A DNA stretch of 64,000 nt from Moringa oleifera. Lineage: Eukaryota; Streptophyta; Magnoliopsida; Brassicales; Moringaceae. Position 1 is the stretch's first letter. The number at the start of each line of letters is the position of its first letter. The translations under genes were made by a program, and so were the position numbers. Positions 23,791 through 34,969 of this stretch are shown piece by piece. The notes below the pieces were generated by a model. That model made no database searches, was not told where the DNA came from, and was given only the letters and a program-made list of their open reading frames with translations. Location of the stretch: the NCBI GenBank assembly GCA_021397835.1, contig JAJFZO010000080.1, forward strand, positions 310,001-374,000, written 5' to 3'.

Positions 23791-24564
23791 ACTTTTGTAG
23801 GTTAACCAATAAGGTATGAATGAAGATGAGGATATTGAGGAGATTAATGCTTCCAGTGATTAAGGAAGAACTTTGATTCTTCCTCTTGTTACTGGTCCTG
23901 ATGTTCCCAAGTAGGAAGACAAGTGTGTGAGAAATTTTGTGAAGCAAATTGACAGTAATCACTGTGGGTTGCTTATTTTTGAGGAGGCTAGGCAAAATGG
24001 AGAAGTAACACACTATGCATTAAGTCCACTTCAATCAATCTTTGGATTAGTCTTTAAGTGGTAGCACTTTAGTAGCCAAAGTTGGATGTACTAATCACAA
24101 ACTTAGGTAATTATGTGGGTTTTGAAAGTTGATTTTGGCATGATGCTCAACTGATTATGCATAATTGCGAAATTCGTGGACCATGTGATTATGTGTGGGC
24201 AAATGATCAACGCTTGTTTTCTCATGATTTAAGAGTTTAATATATCTTTAGACTTTGTTTAACCCTTTAGGCCTTGAAAATCCTCTATTAACATAAATTT
24301 GCCTACATTGTTATTCTTTTAATGTAATAATCACATGAACCTTGTCAATGTAGTGACGCCTTGTTTTAGTGGTGACGATGAATGGACATGGCTCTAAAAG
24401 GAAACGGATTCATGGCATGCTCTCTTTTGATCCCCTTGATTATTACAATATCTATTTCATTGGCTAGATATAGGTTTGACTATTAGGAATCATCTGAAAG
24501 TATTCAGTATGGAAAATGTACGTGTTGTTATTGGGTGAAGTAGCTATGTTTTGCCAGTTGTAAA

Positions 24565-24925
24565 ACTCATGTCTAATGTGGTAGTGATCGTTTTCGAGTG
24601 TAGAGCAAGCTTCTGGGCTGATCTTTGGGTATGTTCTTAATCATGTTATTTTACTTTGACATCCCATTTATTATCCACTCACTTTTAGTGATCTTGAAAC
24701 AAAAATAGCAAAGATTCAAATGATGAAAACTATTAAATAAATGGATAAATGAGTACTACAACAATCAGCCTGATATGCCATAGCGAAGAAACTTAGATTT
24801 ATATTGAAATAAGTGGATATGCATTGCAAATTGATTTATGATAAATCTTCTTTTAGATATTAAGTTGCATTTTACTCTCGTGTAAGTAATCCCTGTTGTT
24901 TCTAGGCTTGAAAGAAGTGGGGTGA
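24565..24925 (+). pseudogene. PotD-like remnant, unit 4 (truncated)
   Basis: The first exon remnant reads MSNVVVIVFECRASFWADLWVCS at 24572-24640. The second exon starts at about 24886 but breaks off after the ASRLE codons into a run of A residues, the right border of the array. Confidence 0.5.
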
Positions 24926-24930
24926 GTTAC

Positions 24931-25390
24931 AAAAAAAAAAAAAACAAAATTTACATGAAAGAAAAGGTAGTTAAAAGAGAAAAGAAGAAATTACACACAC
25001 AAAAAAAAAAAAAAGAGTAAAAATGGGAAAAATGAAGAAGGAAGAAGAAAGAAACTTACATGAAAGACTTCTAATTTAAATCTAATTGTAGTTAAAAAAT
25101 ATTTTATTAATAAAAATTTATATTTATTTGACATAAAAATTTAAATTTACTTTATATATTTTAAAAATCAAAATTTAAATTGATATTGAGTATATATTTT
25201 AAAATTTTTAAATATTTATCTTATTTATTTTTAATAACTAATTTATTCTAATTTTTTAAAAAGAAAAAATGGGAACACTATTGTAAACAGAAAAAATGGG
25301 AACACTGATTGTAAACAGAAAAACGAATAGAAGAAAAATTCAAATTATCTTTCAACCCATCAGGCAGCCACCACGATTGCCCCCTGCGCT
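24931..25390. other. A-rich spacer with a 27-28 bp tandem pair
   Basis: Purine-rich DNA, then two tandem copies of a 27-28 bp unit containing ATGGGAACACT and TTGTAAACAG (25264-25318). No gene. Confidence 0.6.
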
Positions 25391-25844
25391 CCCCTAGTCA
25401 CCCACCCCAAAATTAGGCAAAACCGATGAATTACGGCGACGGGAGAACCAGAGGAAGCCGGCAATGGTGGATTCTCGACCATTGAGCTGTGTGGTTTCCG
25501 AGCTAAGCACAAGACAGACAGGTTCGTCTCTTCTTACTCTTCCTCTGCAACTACCGAACTTGTGTAAAACCCTGTATGTGTGCGTGCCAAGAGAGAGGAC
25601 TGTGGTTTGGATTTCCGAAATCAAAATGGTGTCCTCGTTCACTCTCTTTCTATTTCTCTCTGTCCTTCTCCTAGAACTTTCTGCTGGCGATGTGTGGCCA
25701 GTGCAGTTCGCAAGGACAGGGGACCTAGAGTGGAAGCCATATAACTGTCTCTTCAGTCGCATGTGTCATGACGACCAAATAGTAATATCACGTAAGGATT
25801 TTGGCGCTTAAAAGAGATGCATACTAACGGTCATCTCTCGCGCC

Positions 25845-25856
25845 CTTATAAATCAG
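25845..25856 (+). promoter_or_regulatory. Candidate TATA box of the NAC pseudogene
   Basis: TATAAAT at 25847-25853 lies in a C-rich context, about 240 bp upstream of the NAC start codon. It is followed by what could be a 5' UTR exon ending near 25970 at GTGACC and an intron rich in T. Upstream (25394-25811) open frames on both strands overlap each other. The plus frame has a signal-peptide-like run (FTLFLFLSVLLLELSA) that equally reads as an intron polypyrimidine tract; neither is supported as a gene. Confidence 0.35.
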
Positions 25857-26093
25857 ACTCCCTTATGCTTCCTTTTCAATGCAGGGGATTAGTGAAAATT
25901 TTGGGTTTGAGTTTGATTGGAAGCCGAGAAAATCTAGAGCAAGAAGAAGAACGAGTTACTGTGACCAAGGTGACCTCCTTTATTTCTTCATTTCTCTTTA
26001 AGAACTTTGTGTTTTACAGAGTTGAGATCTGTTTGCTTGAGAAGGGTGAAGTTGTTACAAGCTATTTTATTTTGGAATTTTCTTTGACTATGG

Positions 26094-27073
26094 ATGGATC
26101 AAAGAAATTCAAGGATGTCTGCATTTAATTGTTCTTCGGGAGTTCCAGTTGGGTTAAAATTCAGGCCCAGTGATGAGCAGCTTGTTTATCTTTGGGGGAA
26201 GGTTCATGGGTACAAGTCAGGGATAGACGGTCTGATATGTGAGAAGGATGTGTATGCCCATGAACCATGGTTGCTGCAACATCCTGACAATGATCTCCTT
26301 CACAGAGATGAATTGTTTTACTTTGTTAAGTGAAAGAAGGTCTCTAACAGTGGCAAGGGCAAGAGGGCTAGACGTGTTCTTGAAGGTGATTTCAATGGTG
26401 GCTGGTGGAAAGCCGACAATAGGGACCAACCTATTCACTGAAAAGACTCGAGGGGCTGTATTCAACTTGTGGGTTATAAGAAAACCCTCTCCTTCTACTC
26501 CCACAAAAAAAAAAAAAAAAGAAAAAAAAAAGGGGAATCACAAAGAAGCTAATGTAAGCAACTGGAGCATGGATGAATATCGGCTTGCATCTGGGTCTTT
26601 CGAAGAATGGGTTTTATGTCGAATTCATTATAATAGCAAAGGAAAAGGTACTCAAAACCTGATTAAGCTAGAGAGACACCCAGTAGAGAAGAATGATGAG
26701 ATTGCACAAAATTCAAAGAGTGAAGTGAAGAATTCAGATATCAGGCCATACCCTGATTGGATCGAGGGAAGTCGTTTTTGATGATAATGATTCCAAAGAA
26801 GATACTGGTGAGGTTTTAAACCATCCCGTGGTTGTTGACCGGTGGAAAGAAGTTGGTATTAACTTGAAAGATGTAAAGTCAACTAGTACGGGTGGTTATG
26901 AACAGCCAAAAGAGTCTATGGTGGACCATATTTGTGTAGAAAAATACAAAGAGGTACAAGAAGCTCATGATTTAAATGATGAAGAGCTTTACAGCACTGT
27001 GATAGTGATGCTCTCTGAAGAAGAAGAAGAGGAAAAGAACTCCTTGGCTGGGATATTCTCTAAAGAAAAATGA
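26094..27073 (+). pseudogene. NAC-domain transcription factor (pseudogene)
   Basis: From ATG at 26094 the frame reads PVGLKFRPSDEQLVYLWGKV, CEKDVYAHEPW and RDELFYFVK. It then hits TGA at 26331 and continues as SNSGKGKRARRVLEGDFNGGWW, a second TGA near 26441, and GCIQLVGYKKTLSFY. These are NAC subdomains A to D (DNA binding, nuclear). An A-run (26505-26531) shifts the frame. The next frame reads NWSMDEYRLASG and EEWVLCRIHYNSKGK (subdomain E), continuing to 26781. A T-run shifts the frame again for the acidic C-terminal region, which ends ...AGIFSKEK TGA at 27073. The protein would be about 325 residues, normal for a NAC factor. Two stops and two homopolymer frameshifts make it a pseudogene. 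The frameshifts could partly be sequencing errors, but the stops are harder to explain that way. Confidence 0.8.
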
Positions 27074-27120
27074 CAAGTCAGTGTGGTTCAGCATTTGGCA
27101 CTAGCAGTAGTTCTACTTTA

Positions 27121-28490
27121 GAATTTTTGATTTAGTAATTCTTTTCAATTGTATAGTGAGTTATCCTTTCACTAATTGTAAATTTGAAATCTTCTTGATT
27201 TTTGAAAAGATGATAGATAAATACAGCATATTCATGTAACAGATGCATTTTCGGTCTAAATAATATCTCAGGCAATATTTTTTCTTTCCGTGGGTCTTTT
27301 TATTTATCTTTTTTCTTTTTACCTATACTTTAGTTGGGTTACATCTCAATATGAAGGTACTTCTTGTTTAAGTGAGCATTGATGACTCAAATGTGATGGC
27401 ACAATCTCTTACTGTATGGTTATTCTGGTCTGGGTTTAGTAGAAACGGTACACCATTCTTTGCTGTGTTTGAGTGACCTTGTCAATGTTGGCTGGTTCTG
27501 TATCCACACAGATATCTGTGGGTTTGATAGAATGCATATATAATATGCCTCTGTTTGTGTATCTATATGTGTGTGTCTTTATGCATTTATAGTTGCTATG
27601 AAAAAAAATATTTCTGTTTATTAGCTAAAATTACCTAAGGTCATGATTACATGAAGACTTTGTTGGAAAATAAGAGTTTTTTTTTTCCTTCTAAATTTTG
27701 CAAGCAGGATTAGTAATCTAATGATTAGCAGTTGGTTATATTTCATTCTTTTTTTTTTTACTGCAGTTGTTTACACTCTTTTTTCTTTCTTTCTTTTCTT
27801 TTTTTCTCTTTTTAAGTAAAGGGACAGTGAACTTTTGGCTTTGTGGAGAAAGCTGAGATGTCAATAAACAACCTTCTATTCATAGTGTCTTAGTTTCTTT
27901 ACTGTTTGAATAATTGTCTATAGTTGTGGAACTGCATGTTACAATTGTGTAGTGCAATGTTGCAGCGATAATTTAAACTGGGCTGCAGACTGAGAATAAT
28001 AACTTTAGCTTGAATTATGCGGAGCAGAGCAACTGGTTTGTAGCAAATGGAATGATATATTTATTTACTTGTATTATGGTTAGGTGTTTAAGTTGTTTCT
28101 GTGACTGACTAGGTCTCCTAAAGACTCGCCTTGGTTGCACCAGTTAGGGAGGAAGAAGGCATGAATGAAGCAGAGAAGTCTATCTCTGATCTTTGGGGTC
28201 TTGTTCTCACCTGAAGACAATCAAACTCTAATTTTTCTTTCTTACTATTTATTTGCAAGATACTACTCTTGTGATTTGTTGGTCTATGACGGGTTCCACT
28301 GTCTAGACATTAACTTGTTTCCCGTTGTTTGATTATCTGTGTTCCCTGTTCAATATTAACTTGTTTCAAGGTGCCTAATTATCTCTATTTAACTTGCTTG
28401 GCATTTGATTACTGTTAGGGCAATTTTAAGTTTCATGCTCATCCATATTTCTACCTAGTGAGAGTATGCGGAGTATAGAGGACAAGGATG
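27121..28490. other. Intergenic flank, copy A of a segmental duplication
   Basis: 27290-27650 matches 36040-36400. 27880-27905 matches 36417-36442. 27920-28060 matches 39145-39290. 28310-28450 matches 40320-40490. All are in the same orientation and order, with visible substitutions and small indels. No coding frame is conserved between the copies, so I read it as duplicated non-coding flank. Confidence 0.8.
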
Positions 28491-28494
28491 TTAA

Positions 28495-28740
28495 ATGGGG
28501 AATTTTAAGTTTCATGTAAACATCTTGCTTCATAATTGCCCTAATCTCAAGGGACTGCGGAGTAGGAGGGAAAACAATCAGACTGAGGCTGAGCTGCCTT
28601 CATTTCCTCATAGTTTCACATTAGAGATCCGCAATTGCCCTGACTTGACTGCCATGTCGTGCTTTCCATATATTGAAGGAGACTTGTGCTGGAATGTAGC
28701 AGTTGGAAGCCATTGCAAATGACAATGATGATGAAAATGA
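28495..28740 (+). pseudogene. NB-LRR fragment (leucine-rich repeats)
   Basis: The frame reads CPNLKGLRSRRENNQTEAELPSFPH, TLEIRNCPDLTAM and FPYIEGDLCW, the same repeat type as 31090-31230 in the larger remnant (CYNLKGWRRTW, LPWFPHLSKLEVQDCPNLTIMP). It is a stand-alone piece of two leucine-rich repeats with no NB-ARC, joined upstream to non-coding flank. Confidence 0.65.
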
Positions 28741-28760
28741 AGATGAAGGATTGTTCTCTC

Positions 28761-29800
28761 TTCTTCTTGACTTGCAGAACCAGAGATGATGAGCACTACA
28801 ATTCTTCAAGGACTATGCATAAGTTGAGTGGTAATTACCTTATTTTTTTTATTTATGTTCATTTCTTAGTTTTAATTTTAGAATAAATTTATCTGATCAA
28901 GGAATTCATTCAATTTAGATAACTAATTGAAATATGAAACTACCAATTTATACTACTTGTTTATGTAAACACTGCAATGCTTTGTTCTGAAATGTGTCTG
29001 GATATTGGCATCACTGCTGTGCTTCATGCTAGATTTGCTTTTCTTTTCTTTTCATTATTTTTTTTTTCTTAACCCTTGTAGATAGAAATTTCTCACAGTC
29101 ATCACTTGATATTGAAATTTGTAGTTTTCTTACCAGCTATAAATCATAGTTTGCAAGCAAAATAATCTTAGAAATATGAGGATTGCCCATTTGCTAGGTG
29201 TTAGCCATATTAGTTTGGGGATGAAAGCTGATCAAATAGGAGATTGATGTTCATATGTTATGTATTCAATCACCGTAAGTATTTCAAGCCAATTTATAGC
29301 CATCCCTTAAAATCTTTTAGAGTCTGTTGGAGAACTAATTGATTTTACTTGATCAATTCGTCTATCCAGGCATAAATATCAAAGCTGAAAAGAATAATTA
29401 CAATGAAATGATTCAACAAGTTGCCTCTTGTTCCTTTCTAACCCTGCTTAAAACAGAACCACTGTTCTTGTTGAGTAAGCTTTTGGCCCCATGCCTGATA
29501 CTGCTTGCTAACTGGCCTATCTTCCTTGTTGGTGCAGAAGGCTTTCTCTAGTCAGATCAAATAATCAACTGCTTTATGATTCCCAGACACTAATGAAGAC
29601 ACCAAGTAATTCACATCTTCACCATCAAGTGTGTACAGTTCTCTTTTAAAATTAGTTAACTATGCTTATAGTAAGTTCATTGAGGAATTCTTAGGAATAA
29701 CTCATCAAGACAATTATATTTTACCGACACTTGAGTTTTGATTACCTTCCCTCGCACTTGAGAAACTGTTTTGCTTAATGTAGGTTTTTTCTTAAAGATT
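28761..29800. other. Intergenic, no gene seen
   Basis: No recognised coding content. A 70-codon plus-strand frame at 29339-29551 has no motif and no ATG context that convinces. Confidence 0.4.
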
Positions 29801-31719
29801 GTGATATCATTTGATCTATTTTTGGATGGCACAAGGTCTCATTGAGTCATCGGATAAACAGCAATGCCTTGAAGTTATAGGGCTCCATTATTTTAAAGGA
29901 TTGCTTTCTTGGTCTTTCTTTCAAGAAGTGAAAGAAGCTGAATGGAGCAACATAAGATACTGTAAGATGCATGACCTAATGCATGATCTTGCACTATTAG
30001 TTGGGGGCAAGGAAAGCATCATAGTGAAGTCAAATGATGAATCTCCTATTGATGAAAAAACTCGTCATGTATCATTTGATATCATTTGATTTACATATAG
30101 GTTTGTCAAGGCAAATTCCATCCTCCTTACTCAAGTAAAATAAGATTCAAACATTGCTTGTGCATAGTCAAGGAGGTTGGATAAGAGATGGAGAATATTT
30201 TAATGAGGAAGGTTGCAACTCGAAACTTCCGACTTCAAGATGTTTATGAGTATTAGACCTTCATAATTTGAATCTCTTCAGCATTCCTAACTTAATTGGC
30301 TAGTTCAAAAGCATGAGGTATCTTGACCTTTCTAGAAATGAAAAGCTAGAAAATCTTCCCAATTCTATTACAAAGCTTCAAAACCTGCAAGTGCTCAAAG
30401 TCTTGAATTGTTCCAAACTCAAGAGACTGCCTCCCAAACTAAAAAAAAAAATTGGTGAATCTTAGATGTCTTGTGATTTGGAGATCTGGTGAGTTCAGTT
30501 ATATGCCATGGGGAATTAGACAGTTGAGTTCCATATAGAGATTAGACAGATTTATGGTGGACAGGACAGATGGTGCCAATGGAGAGCCTAGTGCTAGTCT
30601 CGGTGAGTTTGATTGGCTCAACAACCTGAGAAGAAACCTAACAATTGAGAATCTTGGCTACTTGAAGGATGCTATTGGGGAATGCAGGGCAGCCGACTTG
30701 AAAGCGAAGCAGTATCTTCGATCACTGAGATTAACATGGAACCGAAAGAGATATGACTCCCTTGATGTTCTTGATGAGGAAAAGTTAATGGAAGGGCTGG
30801 AGCCCCACCGTGATCTAAAACAGTGGCATGTGAAATACTACCAAGGTGTGAGGTTTGCCAATCGGTTTTCTTCACTCACAAATCTTGTCCATCTTAAATT
30901 ATAAAACTGCAAAAATTGCAAACATCTACCATCGTTCGATTGGCTGACTCATCTGCAGTCTTTGAGGATTGACTGTGCATTTGGCATAGGGTACATTGGG
31001 ACAATGATGTCTATTGGGGCAGTGCTGCAGGAGGAGAAGCAGAAGCTGACCTGTCTGTATTCCCATCTTTGAAAGAACTCGTGCTTCGCAGTTGTTATAA
31101 TCTCAAAGGATGGAGGAGAACGTGGCATGGCAATGATAGAGAGGGAAAGCTGCCTTGGTTTCCTCATCTTTCCAAGTTAGAAGTTCAGGATTGCCCTAAC
31201 CTGACTATTATGCCATCATTTCTATCTGTTGAAGGAAAATTGCAGGCGGAAAAAAACAGTGGGCAGCCACTGCAACGGACAATGAAGATAATGAGCTGTT
31301 CAACATCTTCTTCACTCCCTTTTCCTTTCTCAAAATTGAGCTCTCTATCAATTAATTTGATTGAGGATATAGAATCTGTGCGAAAAGAATGTCTGAGAAA
31401 TCTCATTTCTCTTCAGATTTTGAGGATTGATGGGTGCCCAAAGTTACTTGCTTTGCCAGGGGAAGGCTTCAGAGGCTTAACTTGCCTCTGCTCTCTTACT
31501 GTTGAATATTGTGAAAGGCTGAAATCTCTTGCTGGAGTATTTCAACATCTCACTGCCCTTGAGAAGTTAGTGATATGCAGCTGCCTACAGCTGGATCTCT
31601 TAGACTTAGATGAGAGGCAATTTCAAGGCCTTAAGAGTCTTGCGCTGACGATTTAGAACCTCCCAAAGCTGGTGTCTTTACCAGAGTCCCTTCAGCATGC
31701 TGTCCCGTTGTGAAGACTT

Positions 31720-31724
31720 GTACT
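31720..31724 (+). repeat. Target-site duplication, left copy (GTACT)
   Basis: GTACT immediately precedes the TGTTGG of the left LTR and is repeated exactly after the right LTR (35529-35533), as expected for a 5-bp copia target duplication. Confidence 0.9.
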
Positions 31725-32224
31725 TGTTGGGAATTTGACAACCAGATCTTTAGTTGATGGATCAAATATCAAATCCCTGTAACCTGAAAGCAACAATAAT
31801 AAAAGCAAGAAGAAAAATAAAACAACCATAGAAACACAAGATTTATAGTGGTTCACCCTCAATTGAGAGTTACATCCACTTTGTAGCCACTGCAGAAAAC
31901 CATTTTCACTATGAAAATTGATTACAAGAGAGATAACTGTTTTTCTAGCCCTCACTCTACTAGAATAAAACCTTAAGACTCTTACTCACTCTCTCTTTAC
32001 TTCTGATGTTTACATGAGTAGAAGTCCCCCCTTTATATAGTAGAGCCCAATGCCAAAAATAGATGTGTGAAAATCTCAAGATATCCTTTTTGATAAATAT
32101 GTACTCTTTTGGATGAGTATATTCCCTTTCAGATAAGCATATATATCCTTTTCAGATGAATATATGCCCTTTCAGATAAATATATACCCTTTTTAGATAA
32201 GATTGTTTTCACACATACTCAACA
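31725..32224 (-). repeat. 3' LTR (500 bp)
   Basis: It starts TGTTGGGAATTTG and ends ACTCAACA. Near the inner end it carries a short minisatellite of about 20-bp units of the form CCCTTTCAGATAAATATATA. A minus-strand 87-codon open frame spans part of the LTR and is not a gene. Confidence 0.93.
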
Positions 32225-32235
32225 ATCTCCCACTT
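32225..32235 (-). other. Polypurine tract
   Basis: Minus strand AAGTGGGAGAT directly abuts the TGTTG of the 3' LTR. This is the common plant copia plus-strand priming site. Confidence 0.85.
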
Positions 32236-32299
32236 GGAGACTAATTCATTATCTCAATTGTTTCTTCCACCTGCAATGACCATGACTTCCCAATCAGTA

Positions 32300-34863
32300 G
32301 CTAAGAAGCCCCACTGAAGTTTTACACAACTTCAGTTTCTCGATTGCACCAGCCTTGGTCAACATATGCCACTTGTTGCCATTATGTTCTTCTTTTAATC
32401 GGTAAATCCATTTGTTCTGCAAGGCCCTTTTCTGTTATGGTAGTTCTGCCAGCTCCCATGTTTGATTACTTATAAGAGAATGCAGCTCATCTTGCATGGG
32501 TAACTCTCACTTGATTGATTCATCACCCTGCAAAGCTTCATTAAAACTCTTTGATTTACCCCTATTAGTCAACAAGATGTAGTTCAGAGATGGTGAAAAT
32601 CTCTGTGGTGGTCTCACAGTCCTGGAAGATCTTCTCACTTCTGTCACAGGAGTGGTTGGATTTACCTTTGGAGCCATACTTTCCTGATTTTCCTCAGTAA
32701 TATCATCTTCAACTTTCTGAGTATTCTGTTGCAATTGATTCACTAGAATGTCTCTCAAGTGGATCACTTCAGGCCCTTTTACCTTAGAATCTGTTACTTC
32801 TGAACTTTTGTCTAAACTATTCTTGTACAAAACTTGCTCATTGAAGATTACATCCCTGCTCCTAATGATCTTCCTGTTTTGGTTATCCTAGAAACGATAA
32901 CCAAACTCATTGTCACCATATCCGATGGAAAAACATTTTTTTTTTAATTTAGGATCAAGTTTACTTCTAGCAGCAGTATCAATATGGATATATGACAGGC
33001 AACCAAATATTCTTAGAAACGACAGGTTTACTTTTTTGCCACTTCAAACTTCTTCGGGTATTCTGTAATCCAAAGGAACTGAAGGACCCCTATTGATTAA
33101 ATAGGCTGCAGTGTTAACTGCATCTGCCCAAAATACCTTCGGTAACCCTGCATGCATTCTCATGCTCCTTGCACGCTCATTCAGTGTTCTGTTCATCCTT
33201 TCTGCAACACCATTCTGTTGAGGTGTACCTGGAGTAGTCTTCTCCATCTTGATCCCATTGTTAGCACAAAACTGTTTGAAATCCCCATCAATGTATTCTC
33301 CACCATTATCAGATCTCAAACACTTAACTTTAAGATTAGTTTCATTCTCAATCATAGCTTTCCATTTCCTTAAAGCATCGAATACATCAGATTTATTCTT
33401 TAGAAAATAAATCCATACCTTTTTAGTTGAGTCATCAATGAAAGTCACATAGTATCTAGATCACCCAAGAGATGTCACAGTCGAAGGCCCCCATACATCT
33501 GTATGAACTAACTCTAGTTTTTCTTGCTTCAACTGCTTTCCTGCTTTGGAGAAGCTGACCTTTTTCTGTTTGTCAAGGATGCAGCTTTCACACAACTTGT
33601 ACTTTATAGATTTTAAATCCGGCAAATTACCATTTGCCACCATGACTTTCATTCTTTTTTAATTCATATGCCCAAGTCTGCAATGCCATAAGTCAGAGTT
33701 CATACCAGTGTCAACAGCAACCACTGTATCCTTGCAACTTGAAATCATATAGAGAGTTCCAGTTTTGCTCCCTTGAGCAATGACTATGGCACCTTTGGTA
33801 ACTTTCTAAGCATTATCATTGAAAGTCACCTTATGCCCTGCACTATCAAGCTATCCAACAGAAATCAGATTTTTCATCAACTTTGGCACATGTCTCACCT
33901 TCTGGATCTTCCAGACATTCCCATTTGGCATCTTCAATTTAACATCACCCATACCAATAATATTTAAGGTTCTCCATCAACAAGATAAACCTTCCCAAAA
34001 TTTTCAGCAACATAATTTTTCATTATTTTGCCATATGCAGTGGTATGAAAAGACGCCCCAGAGTCTAGAACCCAGGACTCAAGAAGATTATCAATAGCCA
34101 AAAGTAAAGCATCATCTACTTCATCTGTTACAGTATTTGCAGTATCATCTTTGTTCTTACCCTTTTTCTTCAGTGAGCGACAGTCTTTCTTCATGTGATC
34201 CTTTTTCTTGCAGTTTCAGCATTCCAGATTTCTTCCAGATCTAGATTTGCTTTTTCCATTCCTTGATTTAGATTTGCCTTTATTACGATCAGAATTTTTG
34301 TTAGTTTCTCTTTTTCCGTTTTCAACATTTAGGGTAGAGTTTGCAACTGATGTTTCACCTAAATCGATCCTCCGAATCTCTTCTGCAAGAATTTGATCAC
34401 GAACATCATTGAAGTTCAATTTTGAACTCCTAACAGAATTGCTTATCGCTGCTCTCATGGGCTCCCAACTATTTGGCAATGATGCCAATAGTATCAAGGC
34501 ACGTACCTCATCATCAAAGTCAATCTCAACAGAAGATAACTGATTAACTATTGTATTAAACTCATTAAGATGAGTTGCCACAGAATTACCTTCACCCATT
34601 TTCAAGTAAAATAGCTTCTTAATGAGAAAAACCTTGTTGTTTGCTGAAAGTTTTTCATACATATCAGATAGCACCTTCATCAGACTTGCAGTTGTTTTCT
34701 CCTTCGCCATGTTGTGAGCAACGTTCTTTGACAGTGTCAGCCGAATAACTCCCAGCACCTGTCGATCAAGGAGATCCCAATCACTTTCTAAAATCTTTTC
34801 AGGCTTTTGACCCAAAAGTGGTTCATGCAGCTTTTTTTCATACAAATAATCCTCGATTTGCAT
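32300..34863 (-). pseudogene. Copia Gag-Pol polyprotein, RT/RNase H deleted
   Basis: Gag of the UBN2 type runs from ATG 34863 to 34216 (215 codons; LYEKKLHEPLL, SLMKVLSDMYEKLSANNKVFL, RALILLASLPNSW, basic tail). A CX2CX4HX4C zinc knuckle follows, but its residue after the first Cys is TGA (34216). Protease has WVLDSGASFH (about 34075). A pre-integrase block (LWHCRLGHMN, CESCILDKQKK, about 33690-33560) and the integrase core follow with FIDDSTKKVWIYFLKNK, RSDNGGEY and a third acidic residue after GTPQQNGVAERMNR (33448-33044). Then come a linker (RRSSRTVRPPQRFSPSLNY) and the RT start (NKWIYRLKEEHNGN). Here it jumps straight to MLTKAGAIEKLKLCKTSVGLL, the end of the polyprotein. Additional stops lie at 33964, 33461, 33044 and 32507. 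Confidence 0.9.
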
Positions 34864-34955
34864 TCTCTAGAAGGTATAATCTGTACTATCGAACTTGATG
34901 ATCCCACGTGATGAGTTTTCTTCACTACTCATTGCTTTCAATCTCAAAACCCGAA

Positions 34956-34967
34956 GCTCTGATACCA
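34956..34967 (-). other. Primer-binding site (initiator tRNA-Met)
   Basis: Minus strand TGGTATCAGAGC, the usual complement of the 3' end of plant initiator tRNA-Met, lies two bases inside the 5' LTR. Confidence 0.92.
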
Positions 34968-34969
34968 GT

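Larger units (their letters stand above)
18440..24930 (+). repeat. Tandem array of decayed gene-bearing units
   Basis: The array starts with three short units of about 245-270 bp (anchors CCCTTACTTTAGAG at about 18459, CCCTTACTCTAAAG at 18703 and CGCTTACTCTAGAG at 18972). It then continues as large units sharing the anchor GACACCTTGTTTCAGTGGTG at 20905 and 22804, with a variant at 24355. Units run from about 19.03 to 20.9 kb, 20.9 to 22.8 kb (about 1.9 kb), 22.8 to 24.35 kb (about 1.55 kb, shortened by a deletion after 24.03 kb) and a truncated unit to 24.93 kb ending in poly-A. Each full unit carries the same decayed exons, described separately. Confidence 0.85.

Noticed and set aside
18440..24930. 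CRISPR-like or satellite interpretation of the array
   Set aside because: Units are long, carry decayed exons and have no spacer-repeat architecture; a tandem gene-fragment array fits better.
25394..25811. Overlapping 115- and 122-codon frames on opposite strands upstream of NAC
   Set aside because: They overlap each other. The signal-peptide-like run on the plus strand is equally a polypyrimidine tract, and no family was recognised.
31692..31955. 87-codon minus-strand frame
   Set aside because: It lies mostly in the LTR; the shorter version at 35014-35199 is the same LTR sequence.
33152..33373. Plus-strand frames over 33152-34396
   Set aside because: Antisense shadows of the copia integrase, protease and Gag coding regions.
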